Shown: piece after piece, positions 7,375 to 16,057 of the stretch
Layout of the letters: the number at the start of each line of letters is the position of its first letter
Position numbering within the stretch: position 1 is the stretch's first letter
IMG/VR virus record: IMGVR_UViG_3300025109_000014
Coordinates: 1 to 47,461 of that record
Source: a virus
Length of the DNA: 47,461 nucleotides
Direction: 5' to 3' (one strand)
The notes under the pieces: model-generated
Told to the model about the DNA's origin: nothing
What the model saw: the letters and a program-made list of their open reading frames with translations, nothing else
Databases searched by the model: none
Made by a program: the position numbers and the translations under genes

Positions 7375-8730
7375 ATGGCTGTTAAAACCCTAGGTACAGG
7401 AGGCTCGACTGGTATATTATACCTGGACAGGCGTGACTTCTACATTGATCCACAGGTTGTAAAAGAGTTGTGGACAGATGTAGCTCCTTTTACAACTGTA
7501 TTATCTAATAGAGAGACAAGAAGCTTAAATGATCCTATTTTTAAGATGTTTGAGCATCGTAATCCTTGGGTAGTCCAGAAAATCCAGCTATCGGGGGCGG
7601 TTTCCGACTTACTAGCTAATGGGACAGCACAAGATCTCCCAGCAGTAGAAGCAACAATCGGCCTTGAAGGTGGTGATGGTTTAAACACAACAGAGTACAG
7701 CTCATGGGCTGGACTTATTTGTGAGGTATGGGCATCAGGTGCTGTCTGGAATGGTGCTGGGGGTGGTGATATTACTGGCACAAGTTCAAAAGGTAGCGTA
7801 CTGATAAGAGAAGGCTCTAATTCCGATTTCGAGATCTGTAACTTATCAGGTACTGATTTTGATATAGCAGCACATGACTGGTTAGTAGTGATAGGTAACG
7901 CACACGGCGAAGGAACAGAAGCGCCTGAAGCGTGGGCTGACGAACTGCAGGTTGTCTATAACTCGACTCAGATTTTCAAGACACCTCTTGAAATTACTGG
8001 TACGCTGTTACAGGCTTCTCTCAGAGGAGAAAGCTCAGAACTTGCTCGTCTTCGTTCACAGAAAAGCATGGAACACAAAATGCAGAAAGAACGTGCATTT
8101 TTGTTCGGCCAAAGGGTAGGAGGGACTAACCTAGACCAATCTGGAGAGTCTTTTGGTGATGACGGCGTAGATGACGGTGGCGGTAAGAAAGTACGGACTA
8201 CATATGGTATGGTATCAGCACTAAATAAATACGGTGCTTCTTCTGGTGATGATCAATCAGTATTTACTATCTCAGAAGCTTCATACTCCTATAGTGATTT
8301 CGTAGATGACATGGAGAAGGTATTCCAGTATGTTCCAGATTCTGGAGTAAAACGTGCCTTCTGCGGATCTGGTGCATTAAGCTACTGGTCGAAAATGGCT
8401 GGTTCTGAGGGTATGGCTGGTAATTCAGGCTGGACAGTTAATCTGGGCGACATGAAACGTGATTCACTAGGCTTTAACTATAAAGTCTTAGAAACACCTC
8501 ATGGCGTACTCCAGTTAATACCAACGCCTGCGTTAAGAGGCCCTTACAATGGCTACATGTTGGTTATCGAAGATGGTAACATGTTCCATGCTCAGTACCG
8601 TTCACCCATGTTCCAGGCTAATGTGAAGAGTGATAACGCATATGATGGTGTCAAAGATCAGTATTTCTCTGATGAAGGCATCGGAATCTCGCTTATCGAA
8701 TCGCATAACTTGATGAAAGTCACAGCATAA
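7375..8730 (+). CDS. Major capsid protein (HK97-like fold, inferred)
   Basis: 451 aa with a strong AGGAGG site. The segment ELARLRSQKSMEHKMQKERA (residues 222-241), followed by FLFGQRV, matches the spine-helix region of SU10-type capsid proteins. The N-terminal segment DFYIDPQVVKELWTDVAPFT is also typical. Residues about 75-195 are Gly/Ser/Ala-rich beta-type sequence that could form an inserted domain on the capsid surface. The C-terminal part (NMFHAQYRSPMFQANVKSDN) fits the P-loop/A-domain. Its position after the scaffold agrees. It would build the icosahedral head. Confidence 0.85.
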   Translation: MAVKTLGTGGSTGILYLDRRDFYIDPQVVKELWTDVAPFTTVLSNRETRSLNDPIFKMFEHRNPWVVQKIQLSGAVSDLLANGTAQDLPAVEATIGLEGGDGLNTTEYSSWAGLICEVWASGAVWNGAGGGDITGTSSKGSVLIREGSNSDFEICNLSGTDFDIAAHDWLVVIGNAHGEGTEAPEAWADELQVVYNSTQIFKTPLEITGTLLQASLRGESSELARLRSQKSMEHKMQKERAFLFGQRVGGTNLDQSGESFGDDGVDDGGGKKVRTTYGMVSALNKYGASSGDDQSVFTISEASYSYSDFVDDMEKVFQYVPDSGVKRAFCGSGALSYWSKMAGSEGMAGNSGWTVNLGDMKRDSLGFNYKVLETPHGVLQLIPTPALRGPYNGYMLVIEDGNMFHAQYRSPMFQANVKSDNAYDGVKDQYFSDEGIGISLIESHNLMKVTA

Positions 8731-8742
8731 GGAGGCTAAATC

Positions 8743-9195
8743 ATGGCTAGACCTTATTTTGGCGGAACAAGCGCAGCCGTAAGGGATGTAACATCTAGTG
8801 CAACATTAGGTATGGCTGATAGTGGAAAAACTATCATACTAGATGGTAGTGGTGTCGAAGACGCAGCATTGGTGGTGACATTACCAGCTGCCGCAAATAA
8901 AGGATGTGAATATTCCTTTATCTTAAAGGCAATCGGAAATGAAGCAACAGAGGATGTGGACATAGTACGAGCGTCAGCAAGTGATAGTTTTGTTGGCTAT
9001 ATTGTCTCTGCAAGCGATCCTGTCGTAATCGCATCAGCAAGTACCTCAAATACTAGGATACGATTTGATCAAAGTGAGGGTGCTGACGCAGGTGATTGGG
9101 TCCATCTAATTAGTGACGGTTCAAGATGGCATGTCTATGGCGTATGTAGTGCTCAAACTTCCTCTACTCCAGTAGTGAAGCTCATCGATTCTTAG
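8743..9195 (+). CDS. Capsid-associated beta-rich protein (putative decoration protein)
   Basis: 150 aa, 12 bases after the capsid gene with a GGAGG site. The sequence is short alternating Ser/Ala/Val stretches typical of a beta-sandwich (KTIILDGSGVEDAALVVTLP, SRWHVYGVC near the end). The order of capsid followed by a small beta protein suggests a head decoration or cement protein, or a protein of the head surface. A similar beta fold occurs in fibre heads, so this is an inference. Confidence 0.6.
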   Translation: MARPYFGGTSAAVRDVTSSATLGMADSGKTIILDGSGVEDAALVVTLPAAANKGCEYSFILKAIGNEATEDVDIVRASASDSFVGYIVSASDPVVIASASTSNTRIRFDQSEGADAGDWVHLISDGSRWHVYGVCSAQTSSTPVVKLIDS

Positions 9196-9224
9196 ACAAT
9201 GAGTATCTGATTATAGCAGAGCTA

Positions 9225-9251
9225 GAGGCAGGTCTTAATATGGCCTGCCTC
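9225..9251 (+). terminator. Intercistronic hairpin between head and neck genes
   Basis: GAGGCAGGTC (9225-9234) pairs with GGCCTGCCTC (9242-9251), 10 bp with one G-U that forms only in plus-strand RNA, and a 7-nt loop. There is no immediate U tract, only TTTT about 10 nt later. It may be a weak terminator or an RNA-processing or stability element that sets the ratio of capsid to neck transcripts. Confidence 0.5.
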
Positions 9252-9282
9252 AAACCTGCTTTTAAATTAAGGAAAGATTAGT

Positions 9283-10296
9283 ATGGCAATAGCAGTTACA
9301 TATCAAACACGTATAGAGGAACTCATAGGTAGCCTTAGCGATACAGCCGCAATAAGTAACGCTTTAAAAGACATTGCGAGAGAAATTATAAATACACTTC
9401 ACCCGTTACTTTTAGAGTCAATGACTTACAAAAGAGAAGACACAAATGGTAATGGCGTTTTGCTGGGAGGTTCTAGTAAGATACTGTATGCGGATAAAGA
9501 TGGCTATGAAGCACATCAGGTACATGCAAAATCTAGAGAAAGATACGAGGATAGTAACTCCCTATTTAAGGCAACCGCTAAAAGTCCTGTATTTTACGTA
9601 TATGGTGACAAAGGATATGTAATACCAGATGGGGGTAATCTTTATACTGTCTATTATCCCTCAATTGCATATGATGATAACTATGGGGTGTACGCTAGCG
9701 GAACAGCTGGAGCACCAAATGTAGTAATTGAAGAAATGGAACCATTAATAGTATTAGGGGCTGCTGTTAGACTACGTATGCTCCAATTAATTGAGAAACG
9801 TGCAGATTTCCCTATTACTCTTGTAATAGCCGCTAGCCCACCTGATGTTCCTGGTATTACTATACCAGAAATAGATACTACAAATTGGTCAGCACCCGAA
9901 TATAATGTTGATGTAGCAGCTGCTGAGTTTACTCAACTAGCCACTCTTATAGATACTGAAGAAGATGTTGAGCTGGCAATGGCTAAAATACAAGAGATAT
10001 CAGCAATTATACAGAATGAGCTAAACGAGTTTAATGAAGTGAATACAGCATATCAAGCTTACATAGCTAAAGCTGTACAAGACGCTCAGTTTGTGTCAGC
10101 TGCAGAATCACAAGATATACAAAGATATGGTGCACAACTACAAGCTTATCAAGCAGATATTCAGAAAGAAGTAACAGCATTTACAAGTAACCTACAAATG
10201 GAAGGCGGAGAGCATAGTGCCATGATGCAGGAAATGCAAGCACTTCAAGCTCAATATCAATTTGGTTTAAGCACTCTTACAGGAGCAGCACAATAG
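9283..10296 (+). CDS. Neck / head-tail adaptor-like protein (putative)
   Basis: 337 aa. The N-terminal 170 residues contain a helical start and a beta segment (KSPVFYVYGDKGYVIPDGGN) followed by a helical stretch (IEEMEPLIVLGAAVRLRMLQ). This pattern is common in structural neck proteins of marine podoviruses. After a Pro-rich hinge the last 120 residues form an Ala/Gln-rich coiled coil (AYIAKAVQDAQFVSAAES...). It lies after the capsid genes and just before small virion proteins. The role in joining portal to tail is inferred from position. Confidence 0.5.
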   Translation: MAIAVTYQTRIEELIGSLSDTAAISNALKDIAREIINTLHPLLLESMTYKREDTNGNGVLLGGSSKILYADKDGYEAHQVHAKSRERYEDSNSLFKATAKSPVFYVYGDKGYVIPDGGNLYTVYYPSIAYDDNYGVYASGTAGAPNVVIEEMEPLIVLGAAVRLRMLQLIEKRADFPITLVIAASPPDVPGITIPEIDTTNWSAPEYNVDVAAAEFTQLATLIDTEEDVELAMAKIQEISAIIQNELNEFNEVNTAYQAYIAKAVQDAQFVSAAESQDIQRYGAQLQAYQADIQKEVTAFTSNLQMEGGEHSAMMQEMQALQAQYQFGLSTLTGAAQ

Positions 10297-10297
10297 A

Positions 10298-10672
10298 ATG
10301 ATTGCCGCATATAGATATAAAAGAAATCCAGAATTTCGTGACTCTGAAAGAAAAGCATATCTTAAAGATAGAGAGTATTGGGACTCATATCAGGGTAATG
10401 ACTATGTAGATAAAGTAAGAGCTGATATAATAGAATCTGAACAACAAAAGGACAGGTTTGGACATGGAACTGATCAGAGACAAATAATAGAAGCAAGTGT
10501 GAAACTTATAAATGAGTTCATGCCTGAAATAGATAAAGAACTTAGAAAGGCTTTTGTAGAAGGCGATCTTCAAACTAAGGCTCAACTTTTACAAGAACAT
10601 GCTAATGATACTGATGATAGACTATGGAGATCAAATGAGTGGATGTTTTTAGAACAAGCTCTTGGGAAATAA
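10298..10672 (+). CDS. Small virion protein with the DxFGxG motif (putative)
   Basis: 124 aa, starting 1 base after the previous stop, so translationally coupled. The protein is charged and helical. Residues about 52-58 (DRFGHGT, 10451-10471) belong to a short motif shared with four other late proteins. The rest (IEASVKLINEFMPEIDKELR...) is a helical bundle. Function is unknown. The company of head and neck genes suggests a minor structural protein. Confidence 0.6.
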   Translation: MIAAYRYKRNPEFRDSERKAYLKDREYWDSYQGNDYVDKVRADIIESEQQKDRFGHGTDQRQIIEASVKLINEFMPEIDKELRKAFVEGDLQTKAQLLQEHANDTDDRLWRSNEWMFLEQALGK

Positions 10673-10692
10673 TACAATAAAGGGATAAAGTT

Positions 10693-11172
10693 ATGATGCC
10701 ACAATTAATGATGTTATTAAGCAAAGCAGGTAAACTTGCAAGCAAAGCTGCAAATTACGGAGGCGCGTATAGCGCCAGAAACATTGGATCATACGGCGCA
10801 AAAAGGGCTGGAGAGATGTATGCTAAAAACCCTAGAGCATTTCAAATCGGAGGCGCTGCATTAGGAGGGGCCGCATTAGGAAGTGTGGCGGGGACAGCGT
10901 CAGACATAGATCGGTCATTCAGGGAGGGGGTGAGAGATCGATTTGGACATGGTATTGAATCTAGGAGTGATGGCATGTCTGATAAACAAGTAATGGATAC
11001 ACTAGAGGCTGCTGCAAGATACCTACAAAAAGGTGAAGAAATTCCCAATGAAATATTAGAATCATTAATGGGTCTAAACCCTAATGATTTTTCACAAGAT
11101 GCTGGAAGTAGCTTAGCTGCCTTTCAATCGTACGTAGCACCTCAAGAAGATCCTCGCCACGTTATGTATTAA
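10693..11172 (+). CDS. Small virion protein, Gly/Ala-rich segment plus DxFGxG motif
   Basis: 159 aa. Residues 52-72 (FQIGGAALGGAALGSVAGTA) form a glycine-zipper-like hydrophobic segment that could insert in a membrane, as ejection proteins do. DRFGHGI follows at residues 82-88 (10936-10956). The C-terminal half is acidic and helical. It may be a minor internal protein ejected with DNA. The family is not recognised. Confidence 0.6.
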   Translation: MMPQLMMLLSKAGKLASKAANYGGAYSARNIGSYGAKRAGEMYAKNPRAFQIGGAALGGAALGSVAGTASDIDRSFREGVRDRFGHGIESRSDGMSDKQVMDTLEAAARYLQKGEEIPNEILESLMGLNPNDFSQDAGSSLAAFQSYVAPQEDPRHVMY

Positions 11173-11187
11173 AATAGGATTAAAGAT

Positions 11188-11451
11188 ATGAAACAACAAG
11201 AAATGATAGAAGCCGTTCAACAGCATCATCCAATGATAGGGGAAACACAAATAAGATTATGGCTTAATGACGCTATAAGGGAATTTTGTAGAAAGACTAG
11301 ATGTATTAAAGCTGTCTATCAGTTTGACACAACAACAGACACAAGATGGTATGGATTAGAAGATGAAATACTTGAAGTTACAGATGTTGACTTCGACGGT
11401 TATCGAATACCGAGACTAGTCGGAACACCTGAAAAGAAGGATCTAACATAA
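11188..11451 (+). CDS. Tail adaptor-like protein, N-terminal half (putative)
   Basis: 87 aa. The helical start (MKQQEMIEAVQQHHPMIGET...) continues with LNDAIREFCRKT and then a beta segment ending EILEVTDVDFDGYRIPRL. This is the usual opening of phage neck/adaptor proteins, where an I-N-x-A-I-x-E-F helix is followed by an aromatic strand and a y-x-L-x-x-x-x-l-e-v-x-x-V element. It ends in TAATG overlap with the next gene, which looks like the other half of such a protein. Confidence 0.5.
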   Translation: MKQQEMIEAVQQHHPMIGETQIRLWLNDAIREFCRKTRCIKAVYQFDTTTDTRWYGLEDEILEVTDVDFDGYRIPRLVGTPEKKDLT

Positions 11452-11813
11452 TGGCAAAATCTTATACTAAACCAGAAGTATGGTGGACTGATAGACTTAG
11501 CATTGCTATTGCATCACAGTCTGGGGATACATTTTCAGGCCCTGCGGGGTCTAAGCAGGTTACACTGTACGTTATCAAGAGATGCGATCTTTTTACTGAT
11601 GACCTTACTGAGGACTTAGCAGATTCTGGGCTTTTAGAAGAGTTTCATGATGCTATTGTCTCTAAAGGCATAGGGCGTGGCTATGAGATGTCTAATCCCC
11701 AATTGGCTGCATTTTGGGAGATGAAATACCACCAAAAACAATTAGATGGTAAAAGATATGCAAATGTGGGAGAAGATGGAAGTGGTTACATGGTTATAGG
11801 ACAGGATTTCTAA
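11451..11813 (+). CDS. Tail adaptor-like protein, C-terminal half (putative)
   Basis: 120 aa, sharing one base with the previous stop and with the next start. It contains YVIKRCDLFTDDLTEDLADS and then LLEEFHDAIVSKGIGRGYEM, which resembles the C-terminal part of neck/adaptor proteins (a P/D-rich loop, then F/Y-H-x-A-I-v-x-x-G-i). With the preceding 87 aa it adds to about 200 aa, a typical adaptor length. The two may act as one complex. Confidence 0.5.
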   Translation: MAKSYTKPEVWWTDRLSIAIASQSGDTFSGPAGSKQVTLYVIKRCDLFTDDLTEDLADSGLLEEFHDAIVSKGIGRGYEMSNPQLAAFWEMKYHQKQLDGKRYANVGEDGSGYMVIGQDF

Positions 11814-12001
11814 TGAATGAAATAACTCCAGTTGCTGAACAAGCGATGACCGAATATATTCATGGCAGACTTGAAGGCACATGGTCAGATATAGAAGCAA
11901 AATGGAACGACATTAGCAATGAATGGGATCATAGCTTTTATCAAATATTCACTAGCCTTGTAGTTCCAGAGCAATCAATGACTGAGTTTATTTTCACATA
12001 A
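11813..12001 (+). CDS. Hypothetical 62-aa protein
   Basis: Coupled to the previous gene by TAATG. It is Trp-rich and acidic (GTWSDIEAKWNDISNEWDHS) and carries two related ends: VAEQAMTEYIHG near the start and VPEQSMTEFIFT at the C-terminus, an apparent internal repeat of EQxMTE[YF]I. A small structural or chaperone protein between neck and fibre genes is likely. The family is unknown. Confidence 0.55.
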   Translation: MNEITPVAEQAMTEYIHGRLEGTWSDIEAKWNDISNEWDHSFYQIFTSLVVPEQSMTEFIFT

Positions 12002-12021
12002 CATAATATGAAGGAGAGATT

Positions 12022-12606
12022 ATGCCAGGATTAGCAAATATAGTTGTTAAGGATAGTTACAAGAGCCTTCTTCGTGTAGACAACAATACTAGTGGGATAA
12101 CTGGTACAGCTCAACAGGTATATGATGGGGAAGGGACATCGTGCCCACTTTATCTGGGGTCATCATCTGTTGATATTTATGGGCTATTAACAGTCGGTAT
12201 AAATGGTACTGGCTATGATGTCAAGTTCTATGGAGCTACGACTGACAAATATATGCTCTGGGACGAATCAGAGGATGAGCTAGTTGTTGAAGGAAGCATA
12301 AGTGCAAGTGGTGATCTCGACATAGGAGGTGATCTTGTCGTAGCGGGAGAGAGCACGTTTTCTAGCGATAGTGTATATCTTAAAAATGATGGATACAACT
12401 CAGGTACACCAGTAAAAGCATTATCATTAAATACATCAGATGGGGCAATTAAAATAGCAGGTGTTGAAGTGAAGACAACTGGAGTATTAAAACTTAAGAC
12501 ACTAACTCAAGCTGCTCAAGAAGCATTAACACCAGCTATTGGTGACGTTGTTATGAGAACAGATGGTATGTCACTTAAAACAGAGCCTTTTCTGTACGGT
12601 GACTAG
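12022..12606 (+). CDS. Tail fibre / receptor-binding structural protein (putative)
   Basis: 194 aa with an AAGGAGAG site. The sequence YDVKFYGATTDKYMLWDESE (about residues 66-85) is a segment frequently met in fibre and spike proteins of aquatic phages. It is followed by beta-repeat sequence (GDLDIGGDLVVAGESTFSSD). The C-terminus has AIGDVVMRTDGMSLKTEPFL. It probably forms part of the host-recognition apparatus, given the three further fibre-like genes downstream. Confidence 0.6.
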   Translation: MPGLANIVVKDSYKSLLRVDNNTSGITGTAQQVYDGEGTSCPLYLGSSSVDIYGLLTVGINGTGYDVKFYGATTDKYMLWDESEDELVVEGSISASGDLDIGGDLVVAGESTFSSDSVYLKNDGYNSGTPVKALSLNTSDGAIKIAGVEVKTTGVLKLKTLTQAAQEALTPAIGDVVMRTDGMSLKTEPFLYGD

Positions 12607-12798
12607 ATGACGATATTAAGAGATAGATATGAATCACAGAATAATGAAGATATGCTCGACATTAAAGAATTAGGATATCTACTTCAATTAGTTGATAGTG
12701 GGAATCATAGTGGGCTTATGTTGGAGCTAGCCCTTAGTGTAAAACACAAGCTCCAAGGTAGAATACAATCAATAATGAAAAATAAGGAAGAAATATAA
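12607..12798 (+). CDS. Hypothetical 63-aa helical protein
   Basis: Starts immediately after the previous stop and shares one base with the next start. Charged helical sequence (LDIKELGYLLQLVDSGNHSG..., KHKLQGRIQSIMKNKEEI). Placed between two fibre genes, it may be a fibre assembly helper, but nothing in the sequence proves it. Confidence 0.55.
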   Translation: MTILRDRYESQNNEDMLDIKELGYLLQLVDSGNHSGLMLELALSVKHKLQGRIQSIMKNKEEI

Positions 12799-14168
12799 TG
12801 GCTGGTTGGAAAAAGTTACTCACAAGCGGAGACATTGTTAATGCTGACCTTTCTGGTTCTGCTGGGATTACAAGCGCTAATATAGCAGACGGAACTATCG
12901 ACGCAGCTGCTCTAGGAGCTGATTGTGTGACAGCCGCAAAGATTGGTGACGATGTTATTAATAGCGAACATTACGCAGCAGGAAGTATCGACAATGAACA
13001 CTTAGCAGCAAACAGTGTGGACTCGGCTCAATATGTAGATGACTCTATTGATAATGCTCACATAGCAGATGATGCTGTCGAGGGCGATCAAATACGTTCT
13101 GGGCAAGTATCTGGTGACCATTTAGCTGCAGATTGTATTACTGCAGCTAAGATAGCAGATAATGCTATCGGTAGTGAACATCTAGAAGATGATGCAGTCG
13201 GAGTAGCTGAACTTTCTGCTTCTGGTACAGCATCAAGTTCCACCTTTTTAAGAGGAGATAACACTTGGTCTACTCCTTCTGGTACTAACACTGAAGAAGT
13301 CCAAGACATAGTAGGTGCGATGTTTACCAGTAATACAGAAACAAAAATAGCCGCAACTTATGATGACGGAGACGGAACCATAGACCTTGTAGTAGATGAC
13401 ATGACTGCAAATGATAATACTTGGAGAGGAGTCACAGCAGGTGGTAATTCGCTCGCAAGTAATGAAACCCTAGCATTTACAGCAGGTACAGGTATTTCCA
13501 TATCCGAATCTGCTGGAGCAGTTACCATAACAAACTCAATTAGTGACACGAACCTCACTACTGAGGAAGTGCAAGATATAGTCGGTGCTATGTTCACTGG
13601 TAACACAGAAACAAAAATAGCTGCAACCTACCAAGATGGTGACGGAACTATAGACCTTGTAGTAGACGATATGACAGCTAATGATGATGTAGATGTTAGT
13701 GTAGCTAATTTAAAAACAAGATTAGCAGGTGGGTTCGGCAGTAATGCTGTAACGATTGGTGATTCAGATGATGTCGTAACGATTGGAAATGATCTTGTAG
13801 TAACTGGTGACTTGACTGTTTCTGGTGATACTACGACACTTAATATTGACACATTAAGTGTAGAAGATAAACTTGTTATACTCTCCTCTGGTTCAGGTGG
13901 AGGTTCTACATCTAATGCAAACGCATCTGGTCTTGTAGTTAATACAGATCAAACTAATGAACCAACATTGAAGTGGTATGAAACTGCAGCAGCAACAGGT
14001 GGACCATTTCATTGGGCTATGACAAGTAGGAACGATGCTAGTACAATAGGTCTGGCAGGTATTCAGGTTGAAGTAACATCTGGATCTCCATCAGGTTTAG
14101 AAACAGTTGGTGGGTTGTTTGCATATAACTCAGCAGATGGCACGATGTACTTCTACAACGCAGTATAG
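12798..14168 (+). CDS. Long tail fibre protein with beta-repeat shaft (putative)
   Basis: 456 aa. After the N-terminal MAGWKKLLTSGD, residues about 15-150 are repeats of the type (S/T)-I-D-N-x-H-[LI]-A-x-x-[SA]-V, as in trimeric beta-helical shafts. A 42-aa unit (TEEVQDIVGAMF...DDMTAND) then occurs twice, followed by beta sequence with GDLTVSGDTTTLNIDTLSVE and a C-terminal domain. The N-terminus is almost identical to that of the next fibre gene, suggesting a common attachment point on the virion. Host binding is inferred. Confidence 0.7.
   Translation: MAGWKKLLTSGDIVNADLSGSAGITSANIADGTIDAAALGADCVTAAKIGDDVINSEHYAAGSIDNEHLAANSVDSAQYVDDSIDNAHIADDAVEGDQIRSGQVSGDHLAADCITAAKIADNAIGSEHLEDDAVGVAELSASGTASSSTFLRGDNTWSTPSGTNTEEVQDIVGAMFTSNTETKIAATYDDGDGTIDLVVDDMTANDNTWRGVTAGGNSLASNETLAFTAGTGISISESAGAVTITNSISDTNLTTEEVQDIVGAMFTGNTETKIAATYQDGDGTIDLVVDDMTANDDVDVSVANLKTRLAGGFGSNAVTIGDSDDVVTIGNDLVVTGDLTVSGDTTTLNIDTLSVEDKLVILSSGSGGGSTSNANASGLVVNTDQTNEPTLKWYETAAATGGPFHWAMTSRNDASTIGLAGIQVEVTSGSPSGLETVGGLFAYNSADGTMYFYNAV
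13290..13685 (+). repeat. Duplicated 126-bp unit in the fibre gene
   Basis: 13290-13415 and 13560-13685 are equal in length and encode nearly identical 42-aa units. Most base differences are at third positions, so the duplication is old and is kept at protein level. Confidence 0.85.
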
Positions 14169-14192
14169 TTAATAACATAGTTAGGAGATAGT

Positions 14193-14840
14193 ATGGCTGG
14201 TTGGAAGAAAATCCTAACCGACACTGTAAGTAATGGTGAGTGGTCAGGAGCAGACCTTGCAGTAGTTAATGGTGGTACTGGGGCTTCATCAGCAAGCTCA
14301 GCGAGAACCAATCTTGGCATCACCTATGCCAATATTGGTACTGTTGATATAAGCTCCAATACCAACTTAGCTGCTGGCACAAATATTAGCTTAAGTGGCG
14401 ACACATTAAATGTAGATGATGCCTTCATAAAAAATAATGCTAGCGACACTACTTCAGGGACAATTACTGCTGCGGGTTTTACAACTACAGGTACTGCCAC
14501 ATTTGGTGAAGATACTTACAATACGACTCCCAACCCTACAAAACTTGCAGTTTTTGGCAGGATCTATTGTGATATAGGTGCTGGTTATCCTTTTACTGTT
14601 TATGATAGCGCAGCTGGTGAAAACTTGTTTGAAGTCGATGGGGGTGATTGTGTTAAAATAGACCCAGCAGGAGCCCTGGGCGCGACCGAATTTGGTGGTG
14701 GAATTACGATTGATGGGAATATAAGCGGTGCTACTAACATGGCTACAATTACTTCTGATATTGATAGTAGTCCTACAATATATGTTGACGATGATGCACC
14801 TTCTGGTGGTTCATCTGGCGATATATGGCTGGAATACTAA
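14193..14840 (+). CDS. Tail fibre protein sharing the MAGWKK N-terminus (putative)
   Basis: 215 aa. It starts MAGWKKILTDTVSNGEWSGA, matching the start of the previous fibre. VVNGGTGASSASSARTNLGI follows, a motif very common in phage tail fibres. The rest is beta-rich with Gly/Ser/Thr runs. It may be an alternative or companion fibre on the same docking site. It ends in TAATG with the next gene. Confidence 0.65.
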   Translation: MAGWKKILTDTVSNGEWSGADLAVVNGGTGASSASSARTNLGITYANIGTVDISSNTNLAAGTNISLSGDTLNVDDAFIKNNASDTTSGTITAAGFTTTGTATFGEDTYNTTPNPTKLAVFGRIYCDIGAGYPFTVYDSAAGENLFEVDGGDCVKIDPAGALGATEFGGGITIDGNISGATNMATITSDIDSSPTIYVDDDAPSGGSSGDIWLEY

Positions 14841-15634
14841 TGGGACTGAATGTAAAGAACGGTGCTTCGTGGGAAGATTCAATACCATATGTAAATGTTG
14901 GTGGTACTTGGAAGAGAGCCAAAGCCTATGTTAAGGATGGAACAGAGTGGTCAGCTATATACAGAGACTACAAAGGCTTAATAATTGATGATTGGGATGA
15001 TAACAAGGTCTCCAGTAGGGATACTTTTACAACAAGGGCATTTAGTGGTACAGAGCCAGATGACACAGATGACGCTTATGTTGTAACAAGACCAACTTGG
15101 GTTGTTACTAGTGGTGCTACAGCTACTGGTGGCGTATTAAAGCTATACAATCCTGGCGGTGCTACACCAAGGGCTTATGTTGACCTTACTACAGCGTTTA
15201 GTAATGGTGACTATCAAACATGGGAATGGCGAGTTAAGCTATCTTCAAGTATGAATAAGCCACAGACATTTACACTGCAGATGAATGACTCTACTAGTTG
15301 GGCTCCAACGTCGTCTTATGAAGTTCACGTTAAAAATAATGGGCAACTGAGACTCCATAGAAGGGGGCCTACCAATGCTTATCTAGCCACTGTTTCCAGT
15401 GTATTTAGTCTTGATACTTGGTATACGGTAACTTACTGCATTAGAAGTGGGCCAGGTTTGGGTGACCAGCAACATAGAGTATATGTAGATGGTAGACAAG
15501 AAATTGATGTTGCTGACAATAATCATTCAGTAGTATATACAACATGGTTTAATAGTTGGGGCGCAATATCTTCAGGCAAATATGCATATATTGATTGGTT
15601 TAAGCATTGGAATGGAAGTGGGTATCCTTACTAA
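14840..15634 (+). CDS. Fibre tip protein with lectin-like sandwich domain (putative)
   Basis: 264 aa from the ATG at 14840; an in-frame ATG at 14825 would add five residues. The first 40 residues (GLNVKNGASWEDSIPYVNVG, then GTWKRAKAYVKDGTEW) resemble a short beta domain seen at tips of tail proteins. Residues about 55-260 look like a concanavalin-type sandwich: WEWRVKLSSSM, TFTLQMNDSTSW, DTWYTVTYCI, HRVYVDGRQEIDV. Such domains often bind sugars, so glycan recognition on the host surface is likely. No catalytic residues are seen. Confidence 0.6.
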   Translation: MGLNVKNGASWEDSIPYVNVGGTWKRAKAYVKDGTEWSAIYRDYKGLIIDDWDDNKVSSRDTFTTRAFSGTEPDDTDDAYVVTRPTWVVTSGATATGGVLKLYNPGGATPRAYVDLTTAFSNGDYQTWEWRVKLSSSMNKPQTFTLQMNDSTSWAPTSSYEVHVKNNGQLRLHRRGPTNAYLATVSSVFSLDTWYTVTYCIRSGPGLGDQQHRVYVDGRQEIDVADNNHSVVYTTWFNSWGAISSGKYAYIDWFKHWNGSGYPY

Positions 15635-15638
15635 CCAG

Positions 15639-15857
15639 ATGATTCTACTAAAAACAAAATTTGAAGAAACACCAGAAGAAGATGAGTTCTTTTGGGGAAC
15701 AAAACTTATGCAGGCATTTCCAGAGGTAACTATCTTTCTTGAAGATTTCGATTCTGAAAAGGAAGAAGGAAATGTTTACATTGAAACTGACGGACTGGAT
15801 GCTGAAACAATAGAAGCAATAATAGGACATGAGTCAGTAATTGAACAGTTAAGCTAA
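15639..15857 (+). CDS. Hypothetical 72-aa acidic protein
   Basis: Begins MILLKTKFEETPEEDEFFWG, 4 bases after the fibre stop. It is very acidic, with a predicted beta-alpha mix (VTIFLEDFDSEKEEGNVYIE). An upstream in-frame start at 15582 would overlap the fibre gene heavily and is rejected. It could be a fibre assembly chaperone. The function is unknown. Confidence 0.55.
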   Translation: MILLKTKFEETPEEDEFFWGTKLMQAFPEVTIFLEDFDSEKEEGNVYIETDGLDAETIEAIIGHESVIEQLS

Positions 15858-15869
15858 TAAGGAGCTAAT

Positions 15870-16043
15870 ATGGATGCAGAACTCAAAGGCAGGGTAACCG
15901 AGCTGTCAACCATTAAAGACAACCTTCTGGCACAGTTGCAGAATGTTATAGGGCGAATAGATGAAATTAAAGAACTGCAGTCAAACGGCTACTATTTGGC
16001 TAAAAAGAAAGAAGCAAAAAAAAGTAAGAATAAGAATGAATAA
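15870..16043 (+). CDS. Small 57-aa coiled-coil protein
   Basis: The ATG at 15870 follows AAGGAGC at good spacing. The product (MDAELKGRVTELSTIKDNLL...) is a short amphipathic helix ending in a lysine tail (KKKEAKKSKNKNE). It precedes the lysis genes. The role is unknown. Confidence 0.65.
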   Translation: MDAELKGRVTELSTIKDNLLAQLQNVIGRIDEIKELQSNGYYLAKKKEAKKSKNKNE

Positions 16044-16057
16044 TATCAATAAAAGAA

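Noticed and set aside
12850-13230. Short periodic DNA repeats as a CRISPR-like array
   Set aside because: They are codon-level repeats of a beta-helical fibre shaft, not conserved direct repeats with unique spacers.
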